A stretch of 64,000 nt of DNA from Planctomycetota bacterium (lineage in GTDB: Bacteria; Planctomycetota; OFTM77). The stretch is taken from positions 43,530 through 107,529 of the forward strand of contig JAJDCO010000097.1 of assembly GCA_029260795.1 (NCBI GenBank), given 5' to 3'. The notes beneath the pieces are model-generated. The model was given only the letters and a program-made list of their open reading frames with translations, had not been told where the DNA came from and made no database searches. The translations under genes were made by a program, and so were the position numbers. Of the stretch, positions 23,997 to 32,029 are shown one piece after another (positions within the stretch are counted from its first letter, which is position 1; every line of letters starts with the position of its first letter).

Positions 23997-25970
23997 ATGA
24001 AGTGTTTCCAAACCGCTGCTTCGGCAGTCACCGGCCTTCTGTTGCTCGCCGGTGTCAGCCTGGCTCGAGTCGGACCCGAAGAGCCTGAGGCACCGCTCGC
24101 GGCCGATGTCTGGTCCGAGCTGGATCTCCAAGACGGCGAGCTGCAGCGGATCGCGTTGCCGGCTGGAGCGCCAGTCGACTTGTATCTGATCGTCTCTCTC
24201 GGCGGTCAGAGCTTCGGTCTCGACATGCAGAAGCACTCTCTCCGCGGAGAGGGCTTCGAGGTGCTCGTCGAGACGCCCAGTGGAGAGCTCGAGCGCTTCG
24301 AAGCGCCGGTGCTGAAGACCTATCGAGGTCGAGTTCAAGGTCCGATCGCTGGCCAGGTTGCGGCCAGCCGCCTCGAGGACGGATTGACGGCCTTGGTGAT
24401 GCTCGACAATGGCGAGGCCTGGACGATTCAGCCGACGGGCGCGGCGGCGGGCTGGCACGTGGCCTATCGCGATGACCAAGTGCGTGACGGTGACTGGCGT
24501 TGCGGCACCGACGATCTTCCTCGCCTGGAAGGCCCAGGCTTCTCGGACGCACCCGGCACGACATCGATTGGGGACAAGGTCTGCGAGATCGCCTTCGACG
24601 CCGATCGCGAGTTCTATCAGAAGAACGGGAGCTCGGTGTCGCAGACCATCGCTGACATCGAGAATATCCTCAACGGCGTCGAGCTGATCTACGAGCGCGA
24701 CGTACAGATCACTTATGAGCTGTCGATCATCCTGGTGCGGACCGCCGAGCCCGATCCCTACTCGTCGACGGACGCTGCAACGCTGTTGGATCAGTTCGAG
24801 AATCAGTGGGCGGGCTCCCTCTCCGGCGTGCATCGCGACATCTCCCACTTGATGACGGGCAAGAACCTCAACGGCGGGACGATCGGTGTCGCCTGGCTCG
24901 GGACGATCTGCTCCGGGCCGCGCTCGTACGGCCTCTCTGAGTCCCGCTACACCACCAACTACAACCGGCGCGTGACTCTGACCGCACACGAGCTGGGCCA
25001 CAATTGGCAGTCCAATCACTGCAATGGTGATGGCGATTGCCACATCATGTGCTCGGGGCTGGGCGGCTGCAATGGCATCGGCTTGCCGAATTTCGGTACC
25101 ATCCCGATCTCCGTGATCAAGGCGTTCAGCAACTCGACGCCGTGCACTCCGAACGAGAAGGCACCGACCGCGTTGAGCACGCCCTTCTTCGTGGACTGGG
25201 ACGATGGCGGACAGCCCAGCGCCATCGACTGGGAGTTCAATCAAGGTGGCTTCAACGGAACCGGAGCCGTCAACGAGCCCAGCGGAGCGAACTCGCTCGA
25301 GATGAGTCAGTCGGTCGACACCGCGGGGACCAATGAGGAGATTCGGACGAAGGCTTTCGCCCTGAACGGTGAGACCGGCGTCACGCTGTCCTACTACACG
25401 GAGGCGAGAGGACCGGAAGCCGGGGAGGCGCTGGTCGCTGAGTATCGCGACGCGAACGATGACTGGATCGAGCTGGGCCGGGCAACCTCAGACGGGAGCC
25501 TTCAGACCTCATTCGAGTACCACAAGCACACATTGCCGGCGGGCGCTCTCTACGATGGTGTCCGCTTCCGCTTCCGGACCGAGGTCGACAACCTCTTCGA
25601 CGTCTGGCACCTCGACAACGTGAAGCTGTCCAAGCCGCCCGTGTTGTCCTTGATCACTCCGCCGTCTCCCGGACAGACGGCTCAAGCGCGCGTCGAAGGG
25701 CTTCGACCGAATCAAGCCGTGACGCTGTTCTACAGCTTCAACGGCATCGGAAGCGGTCCGTGCTTCTTCCAGGATGTCTGCTTCGATCTCTTGGGCAGCA
25801 TCTTCCCGCTCGTGACGGTCAATGCCAACGGCAGCGGCACGGCAAACCTCTTCGTGCCCATTCCGAGCAGTGCACCGATCGGGTTCACCGTTTACCTTCA
25901 GGGCTTCGCCGGCTACGCGCCGCCGCGGCAGTCCGAGGTGACCAACGCGATCCCGGCCACCGTGCAGTAG
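23997..25970 (+). CDS. Secreted HExxH zinc metalloprotease (reprolysin/ADAM-like M12B)
   Basis: 657 residues. A signal peptide (TGLLLLAGVSLA) leads a pro-domain of about 170 residues. It ends with DWRCGTDD (C169), which could act as a cysteine switch as in ADAM pro-domains. The catalytic domain runs about 190-385, with zinc ligands H331, H335 and H341 in HELGHNWQSNH and a Met-turn at M351 in CHIMCSG. After about residue 395 comes a β-rich jelly-roll-like module (EIRTKAFALNGETGVTLSYYTEARG...). The last ~105 residues, opening LITPPSPGQTAQARVEGL, form a β-sandwich tail of the sort repeatedly seen on exported planctomycete proteins. A perfect hairpin follows. The substrate is unknown. Confidence 0.88.
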   Translation: MKCFQTAASAVTGLLLLAGVSLARVGPEEPEAPLAADVWSELDLQDGELQRIALPAGAPVDLYLIVSLGGQSFGLDMQKHSLRGEGFEVLVETPSGELERFEAPVLKTYRGRVQGPIAGQVAASRLEDGLTALVMLDNGEAWTIQPTGAAAGWHVAYRDDQVRDGDWRCGTDDLPRLEGPGFSDAPGTTSIGDKVCEIAFDADREFYQKNGSSVSQTIADIENILNGVELIYERDVQITYELSIILVRTAEPDPYSSTDAATLLDQFENQWAGSLSGVHRDISHLMTGKNLNGGTIGVAWLGTICSGPRSYGLSESRYTTNYNRRVTLTAHELGHNWQSNHCNGDGDCHIMCSGLGGCNGIGLPNFGTIPISVIKAFSNSTPCTPNEKAPTALSTPFFVDWDDGGQPSAIDWEFNQGGFNGTGAVNEPSGANSLEMSQSVDTAGTNEEIRTKAFALNGETGVTLSYYTEARGPEAGEALVAEYRDANDDWIELGRATSDGSLQTSFEYHKHTLPAGALYDGVRFRFRTEVDNLFDVWHLDNVKLSKPPVLSLITPPSPGQTAQARVEGLRPNQAVTLFYSFNGIGSGPCFFQDVCFDLLGSIFPLVTVNANGSGTANLFVPIPSSAPIGFTVYLQGFAGYAPPRQSEVTNAIPATVQ

Positions 25971-25982
25971 CCGATTCGCGCT

Positions 25983-26009
25983 CGGGAGTCGGAGATCCTC
26001 CGACTCCCG
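25983..26009 (+). terminator. Perfect 12-bp hairpin after the metalloprotease gene
   Basis: CGGGAGTCGGAG, loop ATC, CTCCGACTCCCG: no mismatch, 13 bases after the stop. No T-run follows, so it is either a weak intrinsic terminator or an mRNA-end stabiliser. It lies 31 bases before the Kelch gene start. Confidence 0.6.
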
Positions 26010-26039
26010 GTCGTCCCCTCCTCTCGGGAGCGTGAGATC

Positions 26040-26993
26040 GTGCCCTTCCTCTGGATCGTGCTGCTCATGCTCTCGAGCTGCGGCCCGGCGATCCCTCCTT
26101 CGAGCTCGACTCGCCCAGACGACATCGCCTCACTGCGTGCGCCGCGACATGCCCTCGCATCCGTCGTCGTCGGTGAGAAAGTCGTGGTCCTCGGTGGGTG
26201 GCAAGCCGACGCGGGTGGCTTTCTCGCTTCCGTCGAGGTCTACGACCCCAAGCAGAATGCCTGGGTAGTCGCTGCGCCCTTCTCCTCAGCCAGCGCCTTC
26301 CTGGGAGCGGCTTCTCTCGGCGGTCAGGTCTTCGTCGCCGGGGGACTCCGAGACGGGGACGAGGTGCTCGACCGATTCGAACGCTGGAGACCCGGCGACA
26401 AGGAGTGGACCGCACTCCCCAATCTGCCGGAAGGACGAAGCCGTCTGACACTCACCACCCACGAAGGCCGCCTCTACGCCATCGGTGGCTCGAGCCGGGC
26501 AAGGAATGTCGCGCGGGTCGACGTCTTTGATCCAAAGACAGGCATCTGGTCGGTGGCACCGCCCTTGGCCATCGCACGTCACGGCCACCGGACGGTCGTT
26601 TGGCGCGACCGCTTGTGGGTGATCGGTGGCTACGGCTCCGAAGGCATCCTCGCGAGCGTCGAAGTCCTCTCCGCGGACGGAACGCGATGGGAGTCCGGAC
26701 CGAAGCTGAACCATCCGCGTGGCTTCTTCGTCGCCGTCGCGCGTTCCAATGGGCTGTGGATCTCGCACGGCCGCGTCCCGCTCGAGTACCCCCGCGAGCG
26801 ATTGACACGAGTCGAAGGACCCTGGGAGCCCGTCGGAGTCGCCCAGCACGCCCACAGCCGTTGCGGCGTCGTGCAGAACGGCGAGGAGGTCTGGCTCATC
26901 GGCGGCGAGTCCGACGGGAGCGCGACAACGGTGCACCGCTTCGATCTCGAGACCGGGAAATGTACGACTCGACGAGCCGATCGCTGGCGCTAG
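26040..26993 (+). CDS. Kelch-repeat β-propeller lipoprotein
   Basis: 317 residues. Lipobox LSSC with C14, so predicted to be anchored outside the cytoplasm. About five to six Kelch blades are visible as 'VVLGGW...SVEVYDPKQNAWVVAAPF', 'VFVAGGL...FERWRPGDKEWTALPNL', 'LYAIGGS...VDVFDPKTGIWSVAPPL', 'LWVIGGY...VEVLSADGTRWESGPKL' and 'VWLIGGE...VHRFDLETGKC' patterns (GG then YD/FD then W). Such propellers bind proteins or carbohydrates. GTG start at 26040 with GGGAG upstream. The TAG stop shares the palindrome CTAG with the convergent methyltransferase gene. Confidence 0.88.
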   Translation: MPFLWIVLLMLSSCGPAIPPSSSTRPDDIASLRAPRHALASVVVGEKVVVLGGWQADAGGFLASVEVYDPKQNAWVVAAPFSSASAFLGAASLGGQVFVAGGLRDGDEVLDRFERWRPGDKEWTALPNLPEGRSRLTLTTHEGRLYAIGGSSRARNVARVDVFDPKTGIWSVAPPLAIARHGHRTVVWRDRLWVIGGYGSEGILASVEVLSADGTRWESGPKLNHPRGFFVAVARSNGLWISHGRVPLEYPRERLTRVEGPWEPVGVAQHAHSRCGVVQNGEEVWLIGGESDGSATTVHRFDLETGKCTTRRADRWR

Positions 26994-27757
26994 TGCCCGT
27001 CGTCGTCTTCGGCTTTCGCTTCTGCCGGTGCGACCTCGAAGAACATCAGGTGCTGCCACGGAAGGCCATCGAACTCGCGGGAGAGGCGGAACCCGTTTGC
27101 CGTCATCTCCTTGAGGATCTGCTTCTTGCTCATCTTGTGCAGGAGCTTGATCGGCACTTCGGGATCCTCGAGGCGAAACTCGGCCAGGACGACTTGCCCC
27201 TTGGGAGCGAGGCTCTTTCGAATGGCTGCCAGGACCTGCTCGGGGTATCCCAGCTCGTGATAGACGTCGACCAGCATGACCAGATCGACCGAAGCCTCCG
27301 GCAGCTTGGGATCGGCGAGCGTGCCGAGGATCGGTCGAATTCGGTCGGCGACTTCCGCCTCTTCGGCTCGACGTTTCAAGTACGTGAGCATTTCCGGCTG
27401 AATGTCGACGGCCAGGATCTTGCCTTTCTCCCCGACCAGCTCGGCGAGCGGGATCGTGTAGAAGCCGTTTCCGCAGCCGAGGTCACACACGGATTGGCCC
27501 GGATGGATTCGGAGCTCACGCAGCAGGGTCTGGCAGTCTTCTTCGCGCTCCCGGGACTCGCGGGTGAGCCAAGGGGCACCGCTGTAGTGCATCGTCTGAG
27601 CGACGCGACGCCCGAGATACTCGGTGAGCGCCGGTGGCAGCGGCGGCTCCTCGATCTGTGGGGGGGCGGGGGTCTCCTGGGCACTCACCGGAGAGACGCA
27701 GCCAAGGAGGCCGGCCAGCATTCCGCCGAAGAAGGCCATCGTACGCAGGGTCGACAT
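26990..27757 (-). CDS. Class I SAM-dependent methyltransferase with an export signal
   Basis: 255 residues. The first 26 look like a secretion signal (AFFGGMLAGLLGCVSPVSAQ), with a possible lipobox LLGC at C20, followed by a proline-rich linker. The methyltransferase core has SAM motif I VCDLGCGNGF (90-99), ILAVDIQPEMLTYL, a DVYHEL segment near motif IV and GQVVLAEFR. Exported proteins do not normally meet SAM, so either the fold has another use, the start is misjudged, or the protein stays inside. A GGAGGACT Shine-Dalgarno supports the ATG at 27757. The last four bases overlap the Kelch gene's stop. Confidence 0.85.
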   Translation of the reverse strand: MSTLRTMAFFGGMLAGLLGCVSPVSAQETPAPPQIEEPPLPPALTEYLGRRVAQTMHYSGAPWLTRESREREEDCQTLLRELRIHPGQSVCDLGCGNGFYTIPLAELVGEKGKILAVDIQPEMLTYLKRRAEEAEVADRIRPILGTLADPKLPEASVDLVMLVDVYHELGYPEQVLAAIRKSLAPKGQVVLAEFRLEDPEVPIKLLHKMSKKQILKEMTANGFRLSREFDGLPWQHLMFFEVAPAEAKAEDDDGH

Positions 27758-27916
27758 GTCGAGAGTCCTCCGGGTCGAGTTTTCTCCGAGTATGCCTGAG
27801 TGAGAGCCGACACCCCAGCCTTCGACTCAGGTCTTTGGGCCTGCCCTTGCCGTCCGCGCGCACGGTTCGCAGAATCGCAGCCTGGGTCCTGATTCCTCGT
27901 GGAGCTTTCGCAGCGA

Positions 27917-28459
27917 ATGAGCACGCCCATCATCGAGACGTCCCGCATTCGTCTTCGGCCCTTTCGGCTCGAGGATGCTTCGATGGTCGAGAAGCTGGCG
28001 GGAGAGTTCGACGTCGCGGCCGGGACGTTGTACATCCCGCATCCTTATCCAACCGGCGAAGCGGAGCGCTGGATCGGGACCTTGAGTGCTGCTTTCGAGG
28101 CAGGGATTCTGGCGCAGTTCGCCATCACCGAGCTCGACACCGACGAGCTGCGCGGCAGCATGGGCCTCCAGCTCAGCAACGAGCACGACGCCGGGGAGCT
28201 CGGCTACTGGATCGGGCGAGACTTTTGGAACCAGGGGTTGGCGACCGAGGCCGCGCGCGCGGTCTTGAGATACGGGTTCGAAGAGCTGCAGCGCAATCGA
28301 ATCAGCGCCCACCACTTCGCCGAGAATCCCGCTTCTGGCCGCGTTCTGCAAAAGATCGGCATGACCCACGAGGGCCGCGTCCGCCAAGCCATCAAGAAGG
28401 ACGGTCGCTACCGAGACATCGAGCTGTACGCCATCTTGAAAGAGGATTGGAGTTCCTAA
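27917..28459 (+). CDS. GNAT N-acetyltransferase, RimJ/RimL type
   Basis: 180 residues. It opens with IETSRIRLRPFRLEDA, the RimJ/RimL-like first strand. The acetyl-CoA-binding segment is LGYWIGRDFWNQGLATEAARAVLRYGFEEL, followed by NPASGRVLQKIGM and EGRVRQAIKKDGRYRDIELYAIL, all typical of Acetyltransf_3 proteins that modify protein N-termini or small amines. Cytoplasmic. ATG at 27917 is preferred; a GTG six codons upstream (27899) is an alternative, with GGAG between them. The repeat block begins about 20 bases after the stop. The substrate cannot be told. Confidence 0.9.
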   Translation: MSTPIIETSRIRLRPFRLEDASMVEKLAGEFDVAAGTLYIPHPYPTGEAERWIGTLSAAFEAGILAQFAITELDTDELRGSMGLQLSNEHDAGELGYWIGRDFWNQGLATEAARAVLRYGFEELQRNRISAHHFAENPASGRVLQKIGMTHEGRVRQAIKKDGRYRDIELYAILKEDWSS

Positions 28460-28479
28460 GAGGCGGGTACCTCGGAGGC

Positions 28480-29135
28480 GCGTACCTCGGAGGCCCGACA
28501 CCGGAGGCCCGACACCGGAGGCCCGACTTCAGTCGGGTGGGAAGAACGCTCGCCCGATCAACGCGCTCCGAAGAAGAATCGGTCGCCCGTTGAGGCGAGA
28601 CGAGTTCCGTCCAACGCGCCCAGCGCTTCGATCGTCGTCGCATCGTCGAACGACCCTCCAGCGGACTGAAGTCCGCCCTCCGATCCGCCCTCCGGCGGCG
28701 TCCAGCGCTTCGATCGTCATCGCATCGTCGAACGACCCTCCAGCGGACTGAAGTCCGCCCTCCGGTTCGGGCGCGTACCTCGGATGCGCGTTCCTCGGAG
28801 GCCCGACTTCAGTCGGGTGGGACGTCGCTCGATCGCTCCATGAGTTCCGATGGGGCTTCGGGCGCCCGCTGAGGCGAGAAGACTTGGCAAAGCGTCCAGC
28901 GCTTCGATCGTCATCGCATCGTCGAACGACCCTCCAGCGGACTGAAGTCCGCCCTCCGATCCGCCCTCCGGCGGCGTCCAGCGCTTCGATCGTCATCGCA
29001 TCGTCGAACGACCCTCCAGCGGACTGAAGTCCGCCCTCCGATCCGCCCTCCGATCCGCCCTCCGGCGGCGTCCAGCGCTTCGATCGTCATCGCTTCGTCG
29101 AACGACCCCCCAGCGGACTGAAGTCCGCCCTCCGA
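28480..29135. repeat. REP/BIME-like structured repeat block, left of the RAYT gene
   Basis: Two kinds of palindrome alternate. Type 1, CCCGAC-TTCA-GTCGGG, is at 28522-28537 and 28802-28817. Type 2, GCGGAC-TGAA-GTCCGC, is at 28661-28676, 28743-28758, 28937-28952, 29019-29034 and 29113-29128. The tetraloops are reverse complements, so the types are two orientations of one hairpin class. Full units run from type 1 to type 2 (about 150 bases) with a less conserved middle. An inner 82-base segment is repeated in tandem: type 2 sites are 82, 194, 82 and 94 bases apart, and the last interval includes an extra ATCCGCCCTCCG. No gene is supported here. Confidence 0.9.
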
Positions 29136-29169
29136 AGCGGAGGCTCGACTTTCAGGCGCGTAGAACGGT

Positions 29170-29790
29170 TCAATCGGGCCCAGAATCTGGAAACGACTCG
29201 AGTCGTCCCATCGAGTGCATGGTCAGCAAGCTGGACCAAGCGTAGTCCTCTGCTCGAGCCACGAGCTTCGCCCGAACTGGGTTCTGATGAATGTAGTGAA
29301 CTCTCCAAAGCCACTCTCGAGGGCTTCTGATGATGCGGTCGAACGAGCGTGGCTGCCAGAGGCGTCCGTGTCTGCCCAACGCCAAGTTGATGCGGCGTGA
29401 AGTACGACCCTTCAACGACTTCAGCAAGCTTCCCAAGTCCTCACCCGAGAACGGCCGGAAGAGCATGTGAAAGTGATCCGGCATCACGACATAGGCGTCC
29501 AAGTCGTAGCGAAGACGGTAGTCATGAAACAGGATCTCCTCCAAGATCTCTCGTGACCGGCCTCGCCGAAGAATCGTGCCCAGCTCTCTCGTCACCTTGA
29601 AGGTGATGAAGTACGTGGATCCCTCGAGCTCCCACCGAGGCATATGGTTCCATCGAATCGTCACCTTCGGAATGCGCCAACCTACGAGTGGCTGAAGGTC
29701 GAGCGCATACGGGCGCGGCATGTACTGGAGTCCCGTCGGCCGGTCGAAGAGCCAAGATCGGATCGCACGCAATCTGCTTTCATCGAGCAT
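29170..29790 (-). CDS. REP-associated tyrosine transposase (RAYT, Y1/HUH)
   Basis: 206 residues. HUH nuclease motif H106-F-H108 in MPDHFHMLF and likely catalytic tyrosine Y166 in VHYIHQNPVRAKLV, the hallmark of RAYT/TnpA-REP proteins. STYFITFKVTRELG, RRINLALGRHGRLWQPRSFDRIIRS and EDYAWSS also match. These single-strand nucleases cut and join at REP hairpins. GGAGG upstream of the ATG at 29790 supports the start, though the conserved domain begins near M50. The gene is intact. Its G+C is lower than its surroundings (30 of 60 in 29281-29340), suggesting transfer. It sits between two repeat blocks made of one hairpin type, the expected arrangement for a RAYT and its cognate REPs. Confidence 0.94.
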   Translation of the reverse strand: MLDESRLRAIRSWLFDRPTGLQYMPRPYALDLQPLVGWRIPKVTIRWNHMPRWELEGSTYFITFKVTRELGTILRRGRSREILEEILFHDYRLRYDLDAYVVMPDHFHMLFRPFSGEDLGSLLKSLKGRTSRRINLALGRHGRLWQPRSFDRIIRSPREWLWRVHYIHQNPVRAKLVARAEDYAWSSLLTMHSMGRLESFPDSGPD

Positions 29791-29871
29791 TGGATTTCCC
29801 TCCGCTCAATTCAGTCGGTGGCCAGAGGGACTGGTTACTCATCGCGGCGAGAATTCTCGGGCTAGCCTCCG

Positions 29872-30290
29872 CACCGGAGGCGCGTACCTCGGAGGCCCGA
29901 CACCGGAGGCAACGACTTCAGTCGGGTGGGAAGAACGCTCGACCGCTCCACGCGTCCCGAGGAAGAATCGGGCGCCCGCTGAGGCGAGACGAGTCTTGGC
30001 AACGCGCCCAGCGCTTCGATCGTCGTCGCATCGTCGAACGACCCCCCAGCGGACTGAAGTCCGCCCTCCGGTTCGGGCGCGTACCTCGGGGGCGCGTTCC
30101 TCGGAGGCGCGTACCTCGGAGGCCCGACTTCAGTCGGGCGGGAAGCCGTTCGCCCGATCAACGCGCTCCGAAGGAGAATCGGTCGCCCGTTGATGCGAGA
30201 CGAGTTCCGTCCAAAGCGCCAAACGCTTCGTTCGTCGTCGCATCGTCGTTCGCCCCCCCAGGGGACTGAGGTCCGCCCTCCGAGGCGACC
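29872..30290. repeat. REP/BIME-like structured repeat block, right of the RAYT gene
   Basis: Two further full units. Unit one runs from a damaged type 1 hairpin (29911-29926, AACGAC-TTCA-GTCGGG) to a type 2 hairpin at 30049-30064. Unit two runs from type 1 at 30123-30138 to a degenerate type 2 at 30261-30276 (GGGGACTGAGGTCCGC). Between the hairpins both keep recognisable common blocks (AGAATCGG-CGCCCG-TGA-GCGAGACGAGT and GCGCTTCGATCGTCGTCGCATCGTCG). The units point the same way as those left of the RAYT gene. The remaining bases to 30583 contain no supported gene. Confidence 0.88.
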
Positions 30291-30583
30291 CTTCGATTCC
30301 GCATTTTTCTTCCGCACGAAACGCTCCCGGACGGCTTCCTCTCGCAGATCCGCAAGGCGACCGACAAGGCCGTGGAGAAGATTGCGGATACGGTCCCCGG
30401 GCGATTCATGAAGTACGATGACGTCGGAAGCCTTGCCCAACGCCCTGACGTGGTGGGCGAGGCCGAGTCGGTCGTGCGCGCCGCCGAGCAATGATCCGAC
30501 AACATTCCGCCCGCCAACGTTGCACCTTCGAACGGTCGACGGCGACCGCTCGAGGCCGAGACGCGAAACGCGCGAGGAATCTC

Positions 30584-31282
30584 ATGGCCAAGGACGCCTT
30601 TCCCACTCGCACCCAGCAGACCTGGATCGGACAGCAGCTCCTGCTGGGGGATGCCGGCCGGCGCGAGGTGAACCGGCACGTCATGTCGGTCTACTCGAAC
30701 GGCCTTGCGACCTACTATCGTGGCTCGTCCTACTATCGGATCGATCGCGGCCGGCTGCTCGGTGATCCCGACGAAGTCGTTCAAGGCTTCTATGCCGACC
30801 GCCTGGGACGAGACGACTTCTTGATCGATTGGCAATCCCGCGGGATGCCGCTGCGTCGCTGGCTGATGAACGGACTGCTCTTCTACGTCCAAGAGCGCCT
30901 CCGCAAGGAGAAGCGTCACGACGGGTCTCGGGAGTTCCCTGAAGAGCTCGTCGGGGCCGAGGCCGAGCCCTCCCGGGAAGTCGAGCGCCGCTTCGCGATC
31001 GACTTCATTCAGGAAGCCTGCCGGCGCACCGAAGCCGAGTGCCGCGCGCGCGACCAAGAGGCTCACTGGGAAGCCTTTCGGCTGCGCCACCTCGAAGGGC
31101 TCAAGCCGCGTCAGATCGCACCGCGACTCGAGGTCGACGCTCGCCAGGTCATGGGGCTGGTCCGTACGGCAAAAGATCGCTTTCACTGCGAGCTGCGCTC
31201 GCTGATGGCGAGAGAGGTCGCGGCCGAGAACGTCGACGAGGAGCTTCGGCTGCTCATCGACTCGATGGACTCCGAGAGCTGA
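30584..31282 (+). CDS. ECF-type sigma factor, planctomycete style
   Basis: 232 residues. MAKDAFPTRTQQTWIGQQL is the opening commonly seen in planctomycete ECF sigma factors. Region 2 appears as DEVVQGFYADRL and PLRRWLMNGLLFYVQERLRKEKR; region 4 near 185-215 is LRHLEGLKPRQIAPRLEVDARQVMGLVRTAKDRFHCELRSL, a helix-turn-helix. GAGGAA lies just before the ATG at 30584; longer starts lack support. Thirteen bases downstream starts a small gene that is likely co-regulated, and then the cysteine-rich/membrane pair. A regulatory link to these is an inference from order alone. Confidence 0.85.
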   Translation: MAKDAFPTRTQQTWIGQQLLLGDAGRREVNRHVMSVYSNGLATYYRGSSYYRIDRGRLLGDPDEVVQGFYADRLGRDDFLIDWQSRGMPLRRWLMNGLLFYVQERLRKEKRHDGSREFPEELVGAEAEPSREVERRFAIDFIQEACRRTEAECRARDQEAHWEAFRLRHLEGLKPRQIAPRLEVDARQVMGLVRTAKDRFHCELRSLMAREVAAENVDEELRLLIDSMDSES

Positions 31283-31295
31283 GACGAGAGCACCG

Positions 31296-31736
31296 ATGAA
31301 CGAACCTCCGACCTTTGACGACGCCCGCGTCTCGCGCATCCTCGGGCTCGGTCTGTCGCCGCAAGACTCTCCCGCCGAGCGTCTCGCCGAGCGCCTGAGC
31401 GCCTCTGACGGCGAAGCCTGGCTCGAGAGAACCTTGGCCGCCTTGCTGGGTGAAGGACACTCGCCGGACGACCTGCGGAGCGGCCAGCTCTCGCTCGCCG
31501 AGCTCGAGATCATCAAGCGTCGCGGCAAGGAGCGCTTCCGGGAAGGCGGCGAAGCCTTGCTGGTCGGAACGGCCGGCTACTTCTTCGCCGTGGCGGCCGC
31601 CTGGGTCCACCACGAAGCGATGATCTGCTCACAACCTCGCGCCGAGCTCGATGCGGTGCTGGAGCGCTTGGTCGAGGTCGCTCCACCCCGCTGGTCCGAG
31701 CTGCTCCTCGACGCACTGGAGCGATCGGGCCCCTGA
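31296..31736 (+). CDS. Uncharacterised 146-aa protein downstream of the ECF gene
   Basis: I do not recognise the family. The protein is acidic at the N-terminus (NEPPTFDDARVSRILGLG), α-helical, with one mildly hydrophobic segment (EALLVGTAGYFFAVAAAWVHHEAM, about residues 86-109) and a leucine-rich C-terminal helix (LDAVLERLVEVAPPRWSELLLDALE). Position 13 bases behind an ECF sigma gene suggests a regulatory partner such as an anti-sigma factor, but it has no zinc-binding HxxxCxxC motif and the hydrophobic stretch is a weak membrane helix. G+C content falls sharply right after its stop. Confidence 0.65.
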   Translation: MNEPPTFDDARVSRILGLGLSPQDSPAERLAERLSASDGEAWLERTLAALLGEGHSPDDLRSGQLSLAELEIIKRRGKERFREGGEALLVGTAGYFFAVAAAWVHHEAMICSQPRAELDAVLERLVEVAPPRWSELLLDALERSGP

Positions 31737-31946
31737 GGCGCGGTGCCCTGTGGATACTCACATCATATTATCGGAACGCTCGCAGGTTTAGAGCGCCAGC
31801 TTCATTTCAGCCGGCCACGTCGCGCGTTTGCCGTGCTCGCCCTGGTCGGAGCGGCTGCTCGATGCTCCTGAGAACAGTCCGGTCTGAGCGAGAGGTGCGC
31901 GGAATGGAACGGCGAGGCTCGAGACGCGAAATGAGATTCTCCGGTA

Positions 31947-31981
31947 TTGACAGACGAGGGGGGGGGGAGGAACACTTTACG
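31947..31981 (+). promoter_or_regulatory. Possible promoter with TTGACA and a G10 tract
   Basis: A perfect TTGACA (31947-31952) is followed by GACGA and then ten consecutive G (31958-31967), AGGAACACTTTAC. A G-run between -35 and -10 is the arrangement of some phase-variable promoters. The best -10 candidate at a usual spacing (AACACT, 18 bases) is poor. It sits about 50 bases before the start of the cysteine-rich protein gene, in an A+T-richer 293-base gap (31737-32029). Confidence 0.3.
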
Positions 31982-32029
31982 GGATGGTTATTCGTTTCGG
32001 CATTCTTGGCTCACGGAGCACGTCCCCTC

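Noticed and set aside
23490..25244. A 584-codon minus-strand frame opposite the metalloprotease
   Set aside because: The plus-strand frame carries the full HExxH site and signal peptide; the antisense frame has no recognisable domain.
28480..30290. A CRISPR array
   Set aside because: Repeats are large, palindromic and unevenly spaced (82-194 bases), there are no uniform spacers and no cas genes.
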